DNA from: ATX-6F1 sp943369485
Lineage (GTDB): Bacteria; Cyanobacteriota; Cyanobacteriia; PCC-6307; Cyanobiaceae
Assembly: GCA_943369485.1 (NCBI GenBank)
Contig: CALRNH020000008.1
Location: forward strand, 109,100-173,099
Reading direction: 5' to 3'
DNA: 64,000 nt
Shown here: positions 17,759-27,168 of the stretch, one piece after another
How positions within the stretch are numbered: position 1 is the stretch's first letter
How the letters are laid out: every line of letters begins with the position of its first letter
The notes under the pieces: generated by a model
Seen by the model: only the letters and a program-made list of their open reading frames with translations
The model's database searches: none
What the model was told of the DNA's origin: nothing
Program-made: the position numbers and the translations under genes

Positions 17759-18103
17759 GTCGCTTTCTTGCAGCCTCACTTCTCTTCCATCGATCTGCAG
17801 TCAAACCCAGTTAGGGCCGATCACAGTTACATGCCGGCTGCCGTCGCCTTCATCCTCTTTGCCATCAGAGTGAGTCAGTGTATCCGTTACCCCCAGTTGC
17901 TTTGTTCCTACTCGGTTCCGTAGCCATGATGATTGTAAGGATGATGCTGATGCTTAGATTCAGAGTCTAAATATGGACATCGCAACCTACTTCCGCTGAT
18001 TTCTGTTCCACTTTTTCCGCCATCATGATCTGTGCAAGCCATTGCATGCTGCCTTGTGGGTGAGACTCCTTCAGAGGTGAGCACGAAGGTTGCCTGTGGA
18101 CCG
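17759..18103 (+). other. Intergenic spacer with an operator-like near-palindrome
   Basis: About 345 bp with no clear gene. A 17-bp near-perfect dyad occurs at 17954-17970 (TTAGATTCAGAGTCTAA). The start of the next gene is uncertain: an in-frame GTG at 18032 would shorten this spacer. Confidence 0.4.
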
Positions 18104-19480
18104 ATGCACCAGCAACCTCCAGCCAAGTCCAGGCTCACGCAACGCCTGCCCAGTAGGGTCAGGGTCCTGATCGCGGCGGGATTTTACATCCTGGTGTACA
18201 TCACAATGTACATCACATTTGTTGTGCCAATCTATGATTATTTCGGTCTCGGCCTGCGCGAGGACCTTTCGATCGTTGAAGGCATTCTTCTGGTCATCAT
18301 TGCGTGGCTCCCTTCCTTTCTCCTGCCCCTGCGTCTGAAGAAGCCCTCTGACTTTTTGGTTTCTCTGCAATATCTGTTGATCTATGTCCCTGCAGTTTGG
18401 GTGGCATTTAATGCAAGCCTGCCACGCCTCGATAGGGCAACCGCTTGGCAGCTGATTGCTGCGATGTTTGTTGCGATTGTGATTCAGCTCGTGGCCAATC
18501 GCTCTCTCAGGACATTGCCTCTCCGTATTGAGCGCCTTCAGCGTCCTCTGTTTTTGGCGTTGTTGCTCGCGGTCTGCTTTCTGGGCCTTGGCTATCTTGC
18601 AGTCTTGTTGGGCCGCAATTTCCAGTTGGTTTCATTAGAAAAAATCTATGATCTACGAGCTGAATCGGCCCAGACGCTGGTTGCTGCAGGTTCTGTCGTT
18701 GCTGGATATGTGTTCAATTGGCTCACAGGAGCGATCCTTCCCTTCGTGATGGCGCTCGCTCTGATTCGCCGATCCTGGCTTCTGGGAGGGATTGGAGTTG
18801 CTGGCTACATCTTTCTCTACGGCGTATGGGGCAGCAAGGCGACACTGCTGGCACCCATGGCCATCATGGCTTTTGCCTGGCTGTTTCGAGACTCCAGACG
18901 CCTGTTGCCGCATCAGTTGATTGGTGGCTTCAGTGTGTTGCTCTTATTGCCGTTAGCGCTGATGATCTTGGATGAGGAAACCCGCGATTTCGCGATGGGT
19001 TGGCTCGTCAGTCTTGTGCATCAGCGAACGTTCAGTTCATCTGCTTTGCTGATTCCACAGTATCTCAGCTTCTTTCAGACCCATCCTCATACGTTTGGCA
19101 GTCACATTGGACTGGTTGGATTGTTCGTAAACTATCCCTTTGATCAAGGTGTCCCGACATCTGTTGGTCTGCACATCTACGGGGGTCCGGTCACAGCGAA
19201 TGTCAATTACTGGGCACAGGATGGCATCAGCAGTTTTGGTTTATGGGGACTCGCTCCGATCGCCATGCTGGCGTCGTTTGTCTTCTGGTTGCTGGATTGT
19301 GCTGCCTATGGTCTGGATCCACGCTTCACGACACTGTGTGTCGCCTTTGTTGCAATGAATCTCTCGGATACATCATTGTTTACCACTCTGCTCACCGGGG
19401 GGCTTGGTATCATCATTTTGGCATTTGCCTTAGCGCCACGCAGCCTTGCCCCTGACCCCCACGTTGTTGTACCACGCTGA
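18104..19480 (+). CDS. Polytopic membrane protein, candidate O-antigen/capsule polymerase (Wzy-like)
   Basis: 458 residues from ATG 18104; GTG starts at 18032 and 18077 in frame are possible. At least ten hydrophobic segments are seen (e.g. VLIAAGFYILVYITMYITFVV, LFLALLLAVCFLGLGYLAVLL, LLGGIGVAGYIFLYGVW). A large loop near residues 280-360 contains HTFGSHIGLVGLF and YWAQDGISSFG. Size, topology and position among sugar genes fit an O-antigen polymerase, which joins lipid-linked repeat units in the periplasm. Wzy proteins share little sequence, so this is a position-supported guess. It is followed 2 nt later by a methyltransferase gene. Confidence 0.65.
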   Translation: MHQQPPAKSRLTQRLPSRVRVLIAAGFYILVYITMYITFVVPIYDYFGLGLREDLSIVEGILLVIIAWLPSFLLPLRLKKPSDFLVSLQYLLIYVPAVWVAFNASLPRLDRATAWQLIAAMFVAIVIQLVANRSLRTLPLRIERLQRPLFLALLLAVCFLGLGYLAVLLGRNFQLVSLEKIYDLRAESAQTLVAAGSVVAGYVFNWLTGAILPFVMALALIRRSWLLGGIGVAGYIFLYGVWGSKATLLAPMAIMAFAWLFRDSRRLLPHQLIGGFSVLLLLPLALMILDEETRDFAMGWLVSLVHQRTFSSSALLIPQYLSFFQTHPHTFGSHIGLVGLFVNYPFDQGVPTSVGLHIYGGPVTANVNYWAQDGISSFGLWGLAPIAMLASFVFWLLDCAAYGLDPRFTTLCVAFVAMNLSDTSLFTTLLTGGLGIIILAFALAPRSLAPDPHVVVPR

Positions 19481-19482
19481 GA

Positions 19483-20202
19483 ATGATCACCAAATCTGCC
19501 ATTATCGACTTCTACGCTGATAAGGCGAATGGAGTTCACCGTTATAATACCGAAGAGTTCTTCAAGCGCGAAGCCGAAGAGAAGCTTTTTCATATGGGCT
19601 CTGGATCGTCGTTGCTCGATTTCGGTTGTGGTACGGGCGACCTGTTGGTGTATTATTCCGCAGCATTCCAGTCCATGTTGGGAGTTGATATTTCAGCGAA
19701 CATGGTGCAACGTGCCCGCCAACGCCTCGACGAATTCGGACTCGGGACGGTCGCCGTTGCCCAAGCCGATGAGGCTGATGTCTGGCGAGTGGTAGGCAAT
19801 TCTAAGTTTGATGTCATCACTTCTGCAGGAGTGATGCAGTACCTCAGCGCAAGTCAGATTGAGGACTTTCTGCGTTTGGCCCGGGTGCATCTCTTGCCTG
19901 GAGGCAGAATTGCTATCTTTGACTTAGTGGATCCCCGCTTGTACTGGTTGTTCAAGTACGGATGGTTCCACGAAAAGCCGCTGGATCCACAGCTAGTCGT
20001 GCGTTCGCTGATTCAAACTGGGCGAGTCCTTGGGCGAAAGCTGGTGCGCTCACTGGCTGGGCGACCTGAAGACCATATTGGCTATACCCATCACCCAGTG
20101 ATCGTGCAGCGCGCCGCAGAAAGCAGTGGCTTTCAGTGCCGTATCGTTTGCTCCATGTATTACGAGTATCGCTATCACGCATTGTTGACGGCCATAGCAT
20201 GA
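19483..20202 (+). CDS. Class I SAM-dependent methyltransferase
   Basis: 239 residues. Motif I is LLDFGCGTGDLL with the acidic partner in MLGVDISANMV; a post-motif region (FDVITSAGVMQYL) and LLPGGRIAIFDLVD complete the Rossmann methyltransferase pattern. The C-terminal 80 residues are basic and contain hydrophobic patches. It starts 2 nt after the putative polymerase gene and is probably co-translated. It most likely methylates a sugar in the repeat unit, but the acceptor is unknown. Confidence 0.85.
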   Translation: MITKSAIIDFYADKANGVHRYNTEEFFKREAEEKLFHMGSGSSLLDFGCGTGDLLVYYSAAFQSMLGVDISANMVQRARQRLDEFGLGTVAVAQADEADVWRVVGNSKFDVITSAGVMQYLSASQIEDFLRLARVHLLPGGRIAIFDLVDPRLYWLFKYGWFHEKPLDPQLVVRSLIQTGRVLGRKLVRSLAGRPEDHIGYTHHPVIVQRAAESSGFQCRIVCSMYYEYRYHALLTAIA

Positions 20203-20242
20203 CCGACTTCCTGAATCACCATGCGGGCAAGTCCGAGTAAGC

Positions 20243-21682
20243 ATGTCCATCGGACGTCATGCGGCGGTTGTCACGGGTGCCAACATTGCCGGGCAGGTGC
20301 TGCAGTTGGCTGCGCTGCCTCTGATCTCCCGGCATGCCACTCCCGCCGACTTCGGTACCTATACCCTGTTTATCGGCGTCTGCTCTATTGCCAGCGTCTT
20401 TGCCGGCCTTCGCTATGACTCTGCCATCATCGTGGCTCGCAGCCATGGTCAGGCTGGCCGGATCGCCCGCCTGGTCATGGTGTTGGGCGTCGTCACTGGC
20501 GCTCTGGCCTTCCTGCTTGGCTGGCCGGCCTTGATCGCTCTGGCGAAGTTTCCACCTGGGTCTGCTGCCCTGCTGGCAGCCTTGGCCTCGGCCTATCTGA
20601 TCGGCAACAGTGCCCTGCGCATCGCCACGAACTGGCTGGTCCGGCAGGTTCGCTTCGTCTGGGTCGGAGCCCTGCAGTTCATCGCCGTCAGCCTGACAGT
20701 TGCTTCCCAACTCCTTCTTCTGGCCTTGGGTGTTGATCCACTGACCGCGCTTGCCAGTGGCTTTGCCCTCGGCCAGGTGGCGGGGGCGATTTTCATTTTT
20801 GTCACCGCTGCCTCCGGCCAGTGCTGGATCGGACGTGGCCGCCGACGTGAACTTACTGCCGTGGCTCGCCGGTTCATCAGCTTCCCGCGCTACATGGTTC
20901 TTTATGGCCTGAACTCGGCCTTGCGCGAGCGGCTGGTGTATGTCGTGATCGGCTGGGGAGCGGGTGCAGCTGCTCTGGGCAAGTTTGCCATGGTGCAACG
21001 GATGGTTGGTGCGCCGCATGCCTTTATGCATGGGGGCATCGGACCAACTCTGCTGTCTCACGCTCGCGATGTCTCCCGAGACGAAGCAGCACGAATGGCT
21101 GCCTCCCTGGTGGAGTTGTCCGGTCTGGTGCTGACGCCATTCATCATCTTTCTGATGTTCAACGCTGAACAGTTAGCGCGTTCGTTCTTTGGCACGTCGT
21201 GGATCGGATTGGGCGCTTATGTGCCTTGGCTGGCTTTGACCTATCTTGTGCTGGCCTGTACCGGATTCATTGACAGGTTGTTTGAGTTGTATGGCAAGCA
21301 GCGAGTTGCCTTGAATCTGGATCTCGGATTGACAGTTGCGATGTTGAGTGGGCTGTTGCTGGCTGGAAAGTCTGGAAACGGTCTCGTGATGACGGCAGCC
21401 TTCAGTGTCATCTACCTTGTCTATGAAGTCTATTGGACCTGGTTGGCACATCGTGCCAATTCCCTGCCGTTGCATGCTCTGAAGCGCGCCAGTTTGGTTT
21501 TCGCTCTGCAGATTGCTTTCTGGTCGATCGTTTGCTCCATTCTGCTTGGTGTGAGCATCCTCTCCTGGCGTGTGACAATCGTGGCTCTGCTGATCCCGAT
21601 CGTGCTTATGGCGCATTACCGCTGGCTGGGCGGACGTGACGTTGTTCGCTGCTTGTTCTTCCCGACCCGGGCTATCGCATGA
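20243..21682 (+). CDS. Oligosaccharide flippase, Wzx-like
   Basis: 479 residues with about 12-14 predicted membrane helices spread over the whole length and an N-terminal pattern typical of polysaccharide flippases (GANIAGQVLQLAALPLISRHATPADFG). Such MOP-superfamily proteins move undecaprenyl-diphosphate-linked glycan units across the cytoplasmic membrane. With the putative polymerase just upstream and the Wzz/Wza genes at 10.7-13.7 kb it completes a Wzx/Wzy pathway. Its last 4 nt overlap the next ATG. Confidence 0.88.
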   Translation: MSIGRHAAVVTGANIAGQVLQLAALPLISRHATPADFGTYTLFIGVCSIASVFAGLRYDSAIIVARSHGQAGRIARLVMVLGVVTGALAFLLGWPALIALAKFPPGSAALLAALASAYLIGNSALRIATNWLVRQVRFVWVGALQFIAVSLTVASQLLLLALGVDPLTALASGFALGQVAGAIFIFVTAASGQCWIGRGRRRELTAVARRFISFPRYMVLYGLNSALRERLVYVVIGWGAGAAALGKFAMVQRMVGAPHAFMHGGIGPTLLSHARDVSRDEAARMAASLVELSGLVLTPFIIFLMFNAEQLARSFFGTSWIGLGAYVPWLALTYLVLACTGFIDRLFELYGKQRVALNLDLGLTVAMLSGLLLAGKSGNGLVMTAAFSVIYLVYEVYWTWLAHRANSLPLHALKRASLVFALQIAFWSIVCSILLGVSILSWRVTIVALLIPIVLMAHYRWLGGRDVVRCLFFPTRAIA

Positions 21683-22650
21683 CAGTTCCACCGCGTCAGC
21701 GGGCGTCGGCTGCTCCCTCGGACCTTCGTTGCAGCAATTGTCTGTTTGAGGAGGATTGGTGGCTTGATGCAGTCTCCCCTGGTTCCTGGGGAGCGGTGGA
21801 GGTGCGCGACGGGGGACGGGTGCAGGCGCGGCTGAGCTACGGCCTTGGGCATGTTTTCGGTCAGGTTGCCCTGCGGCAGCCGCCGCTGACCCAGACACTT
21901 GGTCCCTGGTATCTGGACACTGGGTCCAAGTCCTCGAACCGGCTGGCGCGTGAGAAGGATCTGGCACAGGAACTGATTCGCCTGTTGCCGCCCCATGGCT
22001 TTTTCTCAATCAACTTCCATCGATCGGTGACCAATTGGCTGCCTTATCTCTGGCAGGGTTTCCGCGCTGTGCCGAGGCTCACGTATGTGCTCGATGATCT
22101 GAAGGACGAATCACTGCTTTGGAGTGGTCTGAGGGAAAACATTCGAAGCGATGTGCGCAAGGCCCGCAAGCAAGTCCAGGTCCAGACGACCGATGATGTT
22201 GACCTGTTCTTGGCCCTGCATCAGATGACCTTCGATCGTCAGCGTGCTGTCATGCCTCATTCTGCCGATACGGTTCGACGTGTTGATGCGGCCTGTGCCG
22301 CGAAGGGAAATCGACGCATCTATCTGGCACGCGATGAGCAGGACCGACCGCACGCAGCTTTGTACATTGTTTTTGATGACCGTTGCTGTTACTACCTCAT
22401 GGGGGGCGGCGATCCGATGCTGCGAAAGAGCGGTGCAGGCAGCTTGTTGATCTGGCAGGCGATTCTTGATGCTGGTTCCTCATCCCGGGTATTCGATTTC
22501 GAAGGGTCCATGGCCGAGCCGATAGAGCGGTTCTTTCGTTCTTTTGGTGCCAGCCAGAGTCCTTACCTCAATCTGCGTCGATCCAATCGATGGATTGGCG
22601 CCACAGAAGGCCTCCGAGATGCCTGGCACAGTTTGACCGCGCCAGGATGA
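21679..22650 (+). CDS. FemAB/GNAT-like acyltransferase
   Basis: 323 residues, starting by ATGA overlap with the flippase gene. The second half shows the GNAT/FemX-type pattern: LRENIRSDVRKARKQ, then RIYLARDEQDRPHAALYIVF, YYLMGGGDP and a C-terminal FDFEGSM...FFRSFGA motif seen in peptidoglycan-bridge and exopolysaccharide FemAB-related proteins. Such proteins transfer an amino-acid or acyl group to a glycan precursor. The acceptor here is probably an amino sugar in the surface glycan, by context only. The next gene overlaps it by ATGA, which suggests linked function. Confidence 0.7.
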   Translation: MTVPPRQRASAAPSDLRCSNCLFEEDWWLDAVSPGSWGAVEVRDGGRVQARLSYGLGHVFGQVALRQPPLTQTLGPWYLDTGSKSSNRLAREKDLAQELIRLLPPHGFFSINFHRSVTNWLPYLWQGFRAVPRLTYVLDDLKDESLLWSGLRENIRSDVRKARKQVQVQTTDDVDLFLALHQMTFDRQRAVMPHSADTVRRVDAACAAKGNRRIYLARDEQDRPHAALYIVFDDRCCYYLMGGGDPMLRKSGAGSLLIWQAILDAGSSSRVFDFEGSMAEPIERFFRSFGASQSPYLNLRRSNRWIGATEGLRDAWHSLTAPG

Positions 22651-24056
22651 CGGTAGATCTTGTTGTTCGCCATCCGCGTAGCCGCGAGCCAGAACGACGC
22701 TATGTCTATCAGCAGGTCATGGTGGACTGGCTCGGCCTGACGCTGCTCTGCTGCGCCGAGGATCGTGACGATGTCCTTCTGGTGTCTCCAGGATCTGTGG
22801 GTGGGGCCCATGTGAGGCTGAGCGACAGCTTTCTGGCCCTTCCATCCAGCCTGTGGCTGAGCCCTGAAAGCCTACCCAGGAGCGGTCCTGTGACCCTTGA
22901 GGGTGCGCGCGAACTCTCGACCCGATCGCTTGACGAGGAGGTTCTGCTGCCCTGGCCGTCCACGGGAATGACTCCCGCGGTGCGACGTCTTGAGGATGGA
23001 TCGCTCCACATCGGCGCCGATCTGTTTGGCGCTGTATTCTTCTTCCTCACGCGTTACGAAGAGGTTGCGGCTCCCTCAGCGGATCGCTTTGGGCGCTATC
23101 CAGCGGCGAGTAGTTGGAGCGTTCAACATGGGTTGATTGAACGTCCGCTCGTTGATGAGTACCTGGCTGTTCTGCGTGCTGCATTGTTGATCGTCTGGCC
23201 GAAGCTGTCGATCACTGAACCAAACTCAGGGGTGTACGTCAGCCATGATGTCGATTTACCCTTGCGATATCGATGGTCTTCGTTCGTGCGAACGCTTGGC
23301 GGCGGCCTTCGTGATAGCCGGCGTGATGGTGGCGTCACGGGAGTCATGCATCGTATGCGTGACTGGCATGCAGTCAGACATCGAGCTAGATACGATCGTG
23401 ATCCCTACAACACGTTTGAGGCACTGATTTCCTGTGCCCAGCAATGGTGTCAACCATCAGCATTCTTTTTTCTTGCAGATCGCACAAGCCATGCCTATGA
23501 CGGCTTGTATGATATCAATGATTCTTTCATCGTCGATCTCCTTCACCGCCTCGCTGAATCTGGTCAGGAAATCGGTCTGCATCCCAGTTTTGAAACCTGG
23601 TTGGATGCTCAGCAGACGAGTCGGGAGCAGCAGCGATTGCTTGCTGCCTGTGAGCGAGCCGGTTTTCGTCCCAGTGCCCTCGGTGGTCGCCAACACTATT
23701 TACGCTGGAAGGCTCCCACGACCTGGTTGAACTGGGAATCGGCAGGTATGACCTATGACTCCACACTATGCTTTGCAGAGCGTGCAGGGTTCAGGGCTGG
23801 TACTGCTCGTGAGTATCGAGCTTTTGACCTTATTGGATCACGTCAACTCAGATTGCTTGAGAGGCCCCTGATCGTGATGGATACCACCCTGTTGGATTAC
23901 ATGCAGCTCGGACCCAGTGAGCAGGCAATTCAGCTGGGTCTTTGCCTCAAGCAGCGATGTCAGCGACTTGGTGGCAACTTCACTCTTCTATGGCACAACT
24001 CCAACCTCACATCGGCTGCTCAATGGCGAGTGTTCAAGGCATTAGCACAGGAATGA
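22647..24056 (+). CDS. Polysaccharide-deacetylase-like protein
   Basis: 469 residues. I choose ATG 22647, which overlaps the preceding stop by 4 nt (an in-frame ATG at 22590 lies inside the previous gene). An N-terminal domain ends in FFLTRYEEV and a RYPAASS region, as in a family of cyanobacterial deacetylase-like proteins. Then VYVSHDVDLP carries the first metal/catalytic Asp pair of NodB-type enzymes, followed by AFFFLADRT, EIGLHPSFE and WHNSNLTS segments that match later motifs. A role in N-deacetylating the glycan is likely but unproven. Confidence 0.75.
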   Translation: MTVDLVVRHPRSREPERRYVYQQVMVDWLGLTLLCCAEDRDDVLLVSPGSVGGAHVRLSDSFLALPSSLWLSPESLPRSGPVTLEGARELSTRSLDEEVLLPWPSTGMTPAVRRLEDGSLHIGADLFGAVFFFLTRYEEVAAPSADRFGRYPAASSWSVQHGLIERPLVDEYLAVLRAALLIVWPKLSITEPNSGVYVSHDVDLPLRYRWSSFVRTLGGGLRDSRRDGGVTGVMHRMRDWHAVRHRARYDRDPYNTFEALISCAQQWCQPSAFFFLADRTSHAYDGLYDINDSFIVDLLHRLAESGQEIGLHPSFETWLDAQQTSREQQRLLAACERAGFRPSALGGRQHYLRWKAPTTWLNWESAGMTYDSTLCFAERAGFRAGTAREYRAFDLIGSRQLRLLERPLIVMDTTLLDYMQLGPSEQAIQLGLCLKQRCQRLGGNFTLLWHNSNLTSAAQWRVFKALAQE

Positions 24057-24244
24057 ATAAGCCCATGCATCCCCATTATTGAGTCTGCCAACACGCTTGC
24101 GATTTGAGTTCACCCCACACTTTGGATTGATCGTTGTGTGACATTTACGTGATGGTCTGTGATGTTGCATTGGATGAGTCAATGACTTTTGCCCATCTCA
24201 TAAAATGCCCATGACATGGTTGACACGTTAGTTATCATGAGACA
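24057..24244. other. AT-rich spacer at the start of a low-GC segment
   Basis: 188 bp without a gene. A TTGACA hexamer is present at about 24219, but no good -10 box lies at the right distance. From here to about 27.9 kb the base composition is much AT-richer than in the rest of the window. Confidence 0.4.
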
Positions 24245-25051
24245 ATGAGGCCCATGAGAAGGGAGTTTCAGTTGACTGATTTCTACGAGCTCACAATTTC
24301 ACGACTCAACATAGGAATTGATGACACGGTACTTGTGGTTTGCGGCGGTGAGTATGACCGAAACGTGCTATTTGAGCATGGCCTCAGAAATGTAGTGATT
24401 TCGAATTTGGCACCTCATGATTCGCATATAGACTATGCTCCTTATCCTTGGGAGCGGATTGATGCAGAAAACATAAGTCTGCCTGATAGGAGCCGGGACT
24501 GAGTCATTGTAAATGCAGGACTTCATCACTGCAGTTCGCCACATAAGGCGATGTGTGAAATGCTGCGGGTTGCAAAGAAAGGGATTGTTGTTCTTGAGGC
24601 TCGTGATAGTTTTTTGATGCGGTTGGCAGTTCGTCTTGGGCTTTCAGTTGACTTCGAGCTTGAGCCAGCGATTGTAACGGATGGAAGATCCGGCGGTTAT
24701 CGGGATGGACCTATTCCAAATTACATTTATCGTTGGACTGAACGAGAGGTCGAGAAGACTGCTACTTCTTTTGAGCCTGCAGAAATTTTTGAATTTAGTT
24801 TCTTCTACGGTCTGACACTTCCTTTGCAGAGGATTTCGATGTCAACTAATCATGTGAAAGTGTTTGCAGTTCATGTAATTCGGCTTACAAGTCTCCTGTT
24901 CAAAGCTTTCCTGCCAGCTCAGGGTAATAACTTTGCATTTGTCGTTCGACGTACGGGGCGGTATAGACCTTGGTTATTACATAGTCATAGTGGTCCTATG
25001 TGGAACCCCGAGTATGTTCACGAGTATGACCCTTTGAAGTATCGTCGTTAA
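24245..25051 (+). pseudogene. SAM-dependent methyltransferase gene interrupted by one in-frame TGA
   Basis: Two open stretches (24245-24502 and 24503-25051) lie in the same frame and are separated only by the TGA at 24500-24502. Reading through gives a continuous ~268-residue methyltransferase: DTVLVVCGGEYDRNVL as motif I, then stop, then VIVNAGLHHCSSPHKAMCEM, GIVVLEARDS and a C-terminal region with YIYRWTEREVEK. The stop stands where I would expect an aromatic residue, so a TGG-to-TGA change is the simplest cause. The second half has an internal ATG (24551), but a protein starting there would lack the SAM-binding fold. Probably inactive, unless the stop is suppressed or is a sequencing error. 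Confidence 0.82.
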
Positions 25052-25471
25052 GTTGACCGATGATTTTCTTGAACGATTGCGGTTACAGATGGGGTTTTAT
25101 ATTCCATTCAGTGGTATCGCTGACAGCCGACTGAGGCTTCGTCTTACAGGCGCAAGTAGTGATATCAGAGCTTGGTAGAGTAGACTGCTATGTTTTGCTA
25201 TCTCTCTCGCAATCCTGATGCTGAATGGCAAGCTTGGTACTGTTATCCAATCCACCTATTTGGTTTCAATCATGAACCTGCCTTCTATTTCTGGCTAGGC
25301 TTGGTTGAGTTTTTTGCATGTTGTAGCAATTGCCTCCTTCTAAGTTGGCAGCATGATTCTTTCTTGTGCTTAGCTTGCCCTACGGTGTCGTCTTCGTTTG
25401 CCACAATTCTCTAGCCATAATGACCAGCCTACAGCTAGCGATACAGTGACAGTTTATAGCTTGGTGTGACA
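25052..25471. other. Low-GC interval without a clear gene
   Basis: About 420 bp. A 41-codon frame (TTG 25053 to TAG 25178; reads LTDDFLERLRLQMGFYIPF...) begins right after the broken methyltransferase and looks protein-like, but I do not recognise it. A second short frame at 25190-25414 is rich in Cys, Trp and Phe and is not convincing. This is probably debris of a lost gene. Confidence 0.4.
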
Positions 25472-26566
25472 ATGAGATTATTTCAGAATGCTGGTTTATA
25501 CCCTGCTTATCGAGATAGGTTGGCAAAGTTAACCCATAGGAACGCTAGCTTCGTATCTATCATTGGGGCTTTCATCGATGATCGCTACGGTGCCTGTCAT
25601 TTGCTTGATCCTGTGTTGAACCATGACCCAGATGCTTTCTTTGCCAATGGAGATTATGAGCCTGCGCAGCGAGCATGGGCATTGGCTAACGGAATTGCTT
25701 CTTCTGGGTCCATGGAGGATATATTGCTTGCCCAGATTGAAGAACATCGCACAGAAGTCTTCTATAATTCTGATCCCATTCGTTTTGGTAATGATTTTCT
25801 TAAGCGACTTCCTGGGTCAGTCAAGTGCTCCATTGCCTGGAGATCAGCACCTTCACGATCCCTTGATCTTTCTGGATATGATTTAATCGTTTGCAATTTT
25901 CCGTCGATCATTGAAATGTATCGTGGTATGGGCTGGCGGTCTGAGTACTTGGCGCCCGCGCACGATCCGGTGATGGATGAGTATGCAGCAAATAATGATC
26001 GACCCATTGATGTTCTTTTTGTGGGCTCTTATAGTAGGCATCATCGTCACCGTGCCGATACACTTGAGCACGTTGCCTGCCTGGCAGGTCAGTTTCGAGT
26101 TGAATATCGTCTAAGCGCCAGCAAGCTCACTCAAATTGCTGAGCATCCGCTGATGAGTCTTCTTCCCTTGGAGCGACACCGTCGCCCTACAAGTGTGCGC
26201 CCAATCAGTGGCCCGCCGGTCTACGGTCGCCAACTGTACGAGCTTCTTTCACGAGCCAAGATTGTGCTCAATGGTGCTGTTGACATGGCAGGAATTGATC
26301 GAGGGAATATGCGTTGTTTTGAAGCGATGGGATGTGGATCGTTGATGCTTTCTGACTCTGGTGCCTATCCCGATGGCATGGTTGATGGCCAGACAGTTTG
26401 CACATACGCCAATTCTATTGATGCAATGCAACGAATTGATCAGTTGCTCGGCAATCAAGAAGTTCTTGCCAGGATCTCCCATGCCGGTCATGACCTCATG
26501 GTGACTCGCTACAGCAAGCGCGCTCAGTGGGAGCGATTTCTTGAACTGGTTGAGGATGTGACGTGA
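25472..26566 (+). CDS. Glycosyltransferase, GT4/CgeB-like
   Basis: 364 residues from ATG 25472 (GTG 25466 is an alternative). The C-terminal half has DVLFVGSYSRHHR, then a YGRQLYELLSRAKIVLNG segment, and the nucleotide-sugar pocket NMRCFEAMGCGSLMLSD...DGMVDGQ found in GT-B enzymes of the CgeB/glycosyl_trans_1_2 type. The N-terminal half is poorly conserved. Its stop overlaps the GTG of the next acetyltransferase gene. It likely adds one sugar of the repeat unit. The gene lies in the AT-rich part, so it was probably acquired. Confidence 0.75.
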   Translation: MRLFQNAGLYPAYRDRLAKLTHRNASFVSIIGAFIDDRYGACHLLDPVLNHDPDAFFANGDYEPAQRAWALANGIASSGSMEDILLAQIEEHRTEVFYNSDPIRFGNDFLKRLPGSVKCSIAWRSAPSRSLDLSGYDLIVCNFPSIIEMYRGMGWRSEYLAPAHDPVMDEYAANNDRPIDVLFVGSYSRHHRHRADTLEHVACLAGQFRVEYRLSASKLTQIAEHPLMSLLPLERHRRPTSVRPISGPPVYGRQLYELLSRAKIVLNGAVDMAGIDRGNMRCFEAMGCGSLMLSDSGAYPDGMVDGQTVCTYANSIDAMQRIDQLLGNQEVLARISHAGHDLMVTRYSKRAQWERFLELVEDVT

Positions 26567-27168
26567 TTAGCTTCGTGCTAAGGATCCTTGATGCGATCTA
26601 CGGAGCATTTCATAGACGCTTGCTCAATATATCCCTTGGCAGAAGAACAAACGTTTACTGGAGTAAGCTAAATGGTAGAGGCGGCTCCATCAGGATTGGC
26701 GACGAATGTATCCTCCATTGTCGAATTAACTTTGACCATCCTGCTGGATGTGTCGTGGTTGGCGATCGCTGCTTCATTGGCTCCAGCTTGCTTGTCTGTC
26801 ACACTTCGATCAAGATTGCAAATGATGTTATCATCTCATGGGGAGTCACAATTGTTGACCACGATTCTCATTCCGTGCTACCAGAGCATAGGATTCGTGA
26901 TGTGATTGATTGGGCTAACGGTAGTAAGGAATGGACTCATGTTAGGATTGGTCACGTAACAATTGATGATCAGGTCTGGATCGGTTTTGGAGCAAGCATC
27001 CTGAAGGGTGTGCATATCGGCCGCGGTGCTGTGATCGCTGCTCAGTCCGTTGTCACGCGTGACGTCCCTCCGGGAGCTGTTGTCGCAGGCAATCCTGCTC
27101 GGATAGTTCGCTATCATTCAGACGATTTGGCCAAGGAGTTGACCAAAGTTCAAGAGCGGGAGACCTGA
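26563..27168 (+). CDS. Hexapeptide-repeat acetyltransferase
   Basis: 201 residues from GTG 26563, overlapping the glycosyltransferase stop. Left-handed beta-helix repeats (IRIGDECILHCRINFDH, VVVGDRCFIGSSLLVC, VTIDDQVWIGFGASILKGVHIG) end with the GAVIAAQSVVTRDVPPGAVVAGNPARIV signature of CysE/LacA/NodL-type enzymes. VDHDSH near residue 105 is the expected catalytic histidine region. The enzyme probably O-acetylates a sugar. The next gene starts on the last base of its stop. Confidence 0.87.
   Translation: MISFVLRILDAIYGAFHRRLLNISLGRRTNVYWSKLNGRGGSIRIGDECILHCRINFDHPAGCVVVGDRCFIGSSLLVCHTSIKIANDVIISWGVTIVDHDSHSVLPEHRIRDVIDWANGSKEWTHVRIGHVTIDDQVWIGFGASILKGVHIGRGAVIAAQSVVTRDVPPGAVVAGNPARIVRYHSDDLAKELTKVQERET

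Noticed and set aside
24500..24502. TGA read as selenocysteine
   Set aside because: No selenocysteine element is visible, and the position fits an ordinary aromatic residue of the methyltransferase family, so a nonsense change is simpler.
25190..25414. 74-codon plus-strand frame rich in Cys, Trp and Phe
   Set aside because: No ribosome site, odd composition, in degenerate low-GC DNA; more likely chance.
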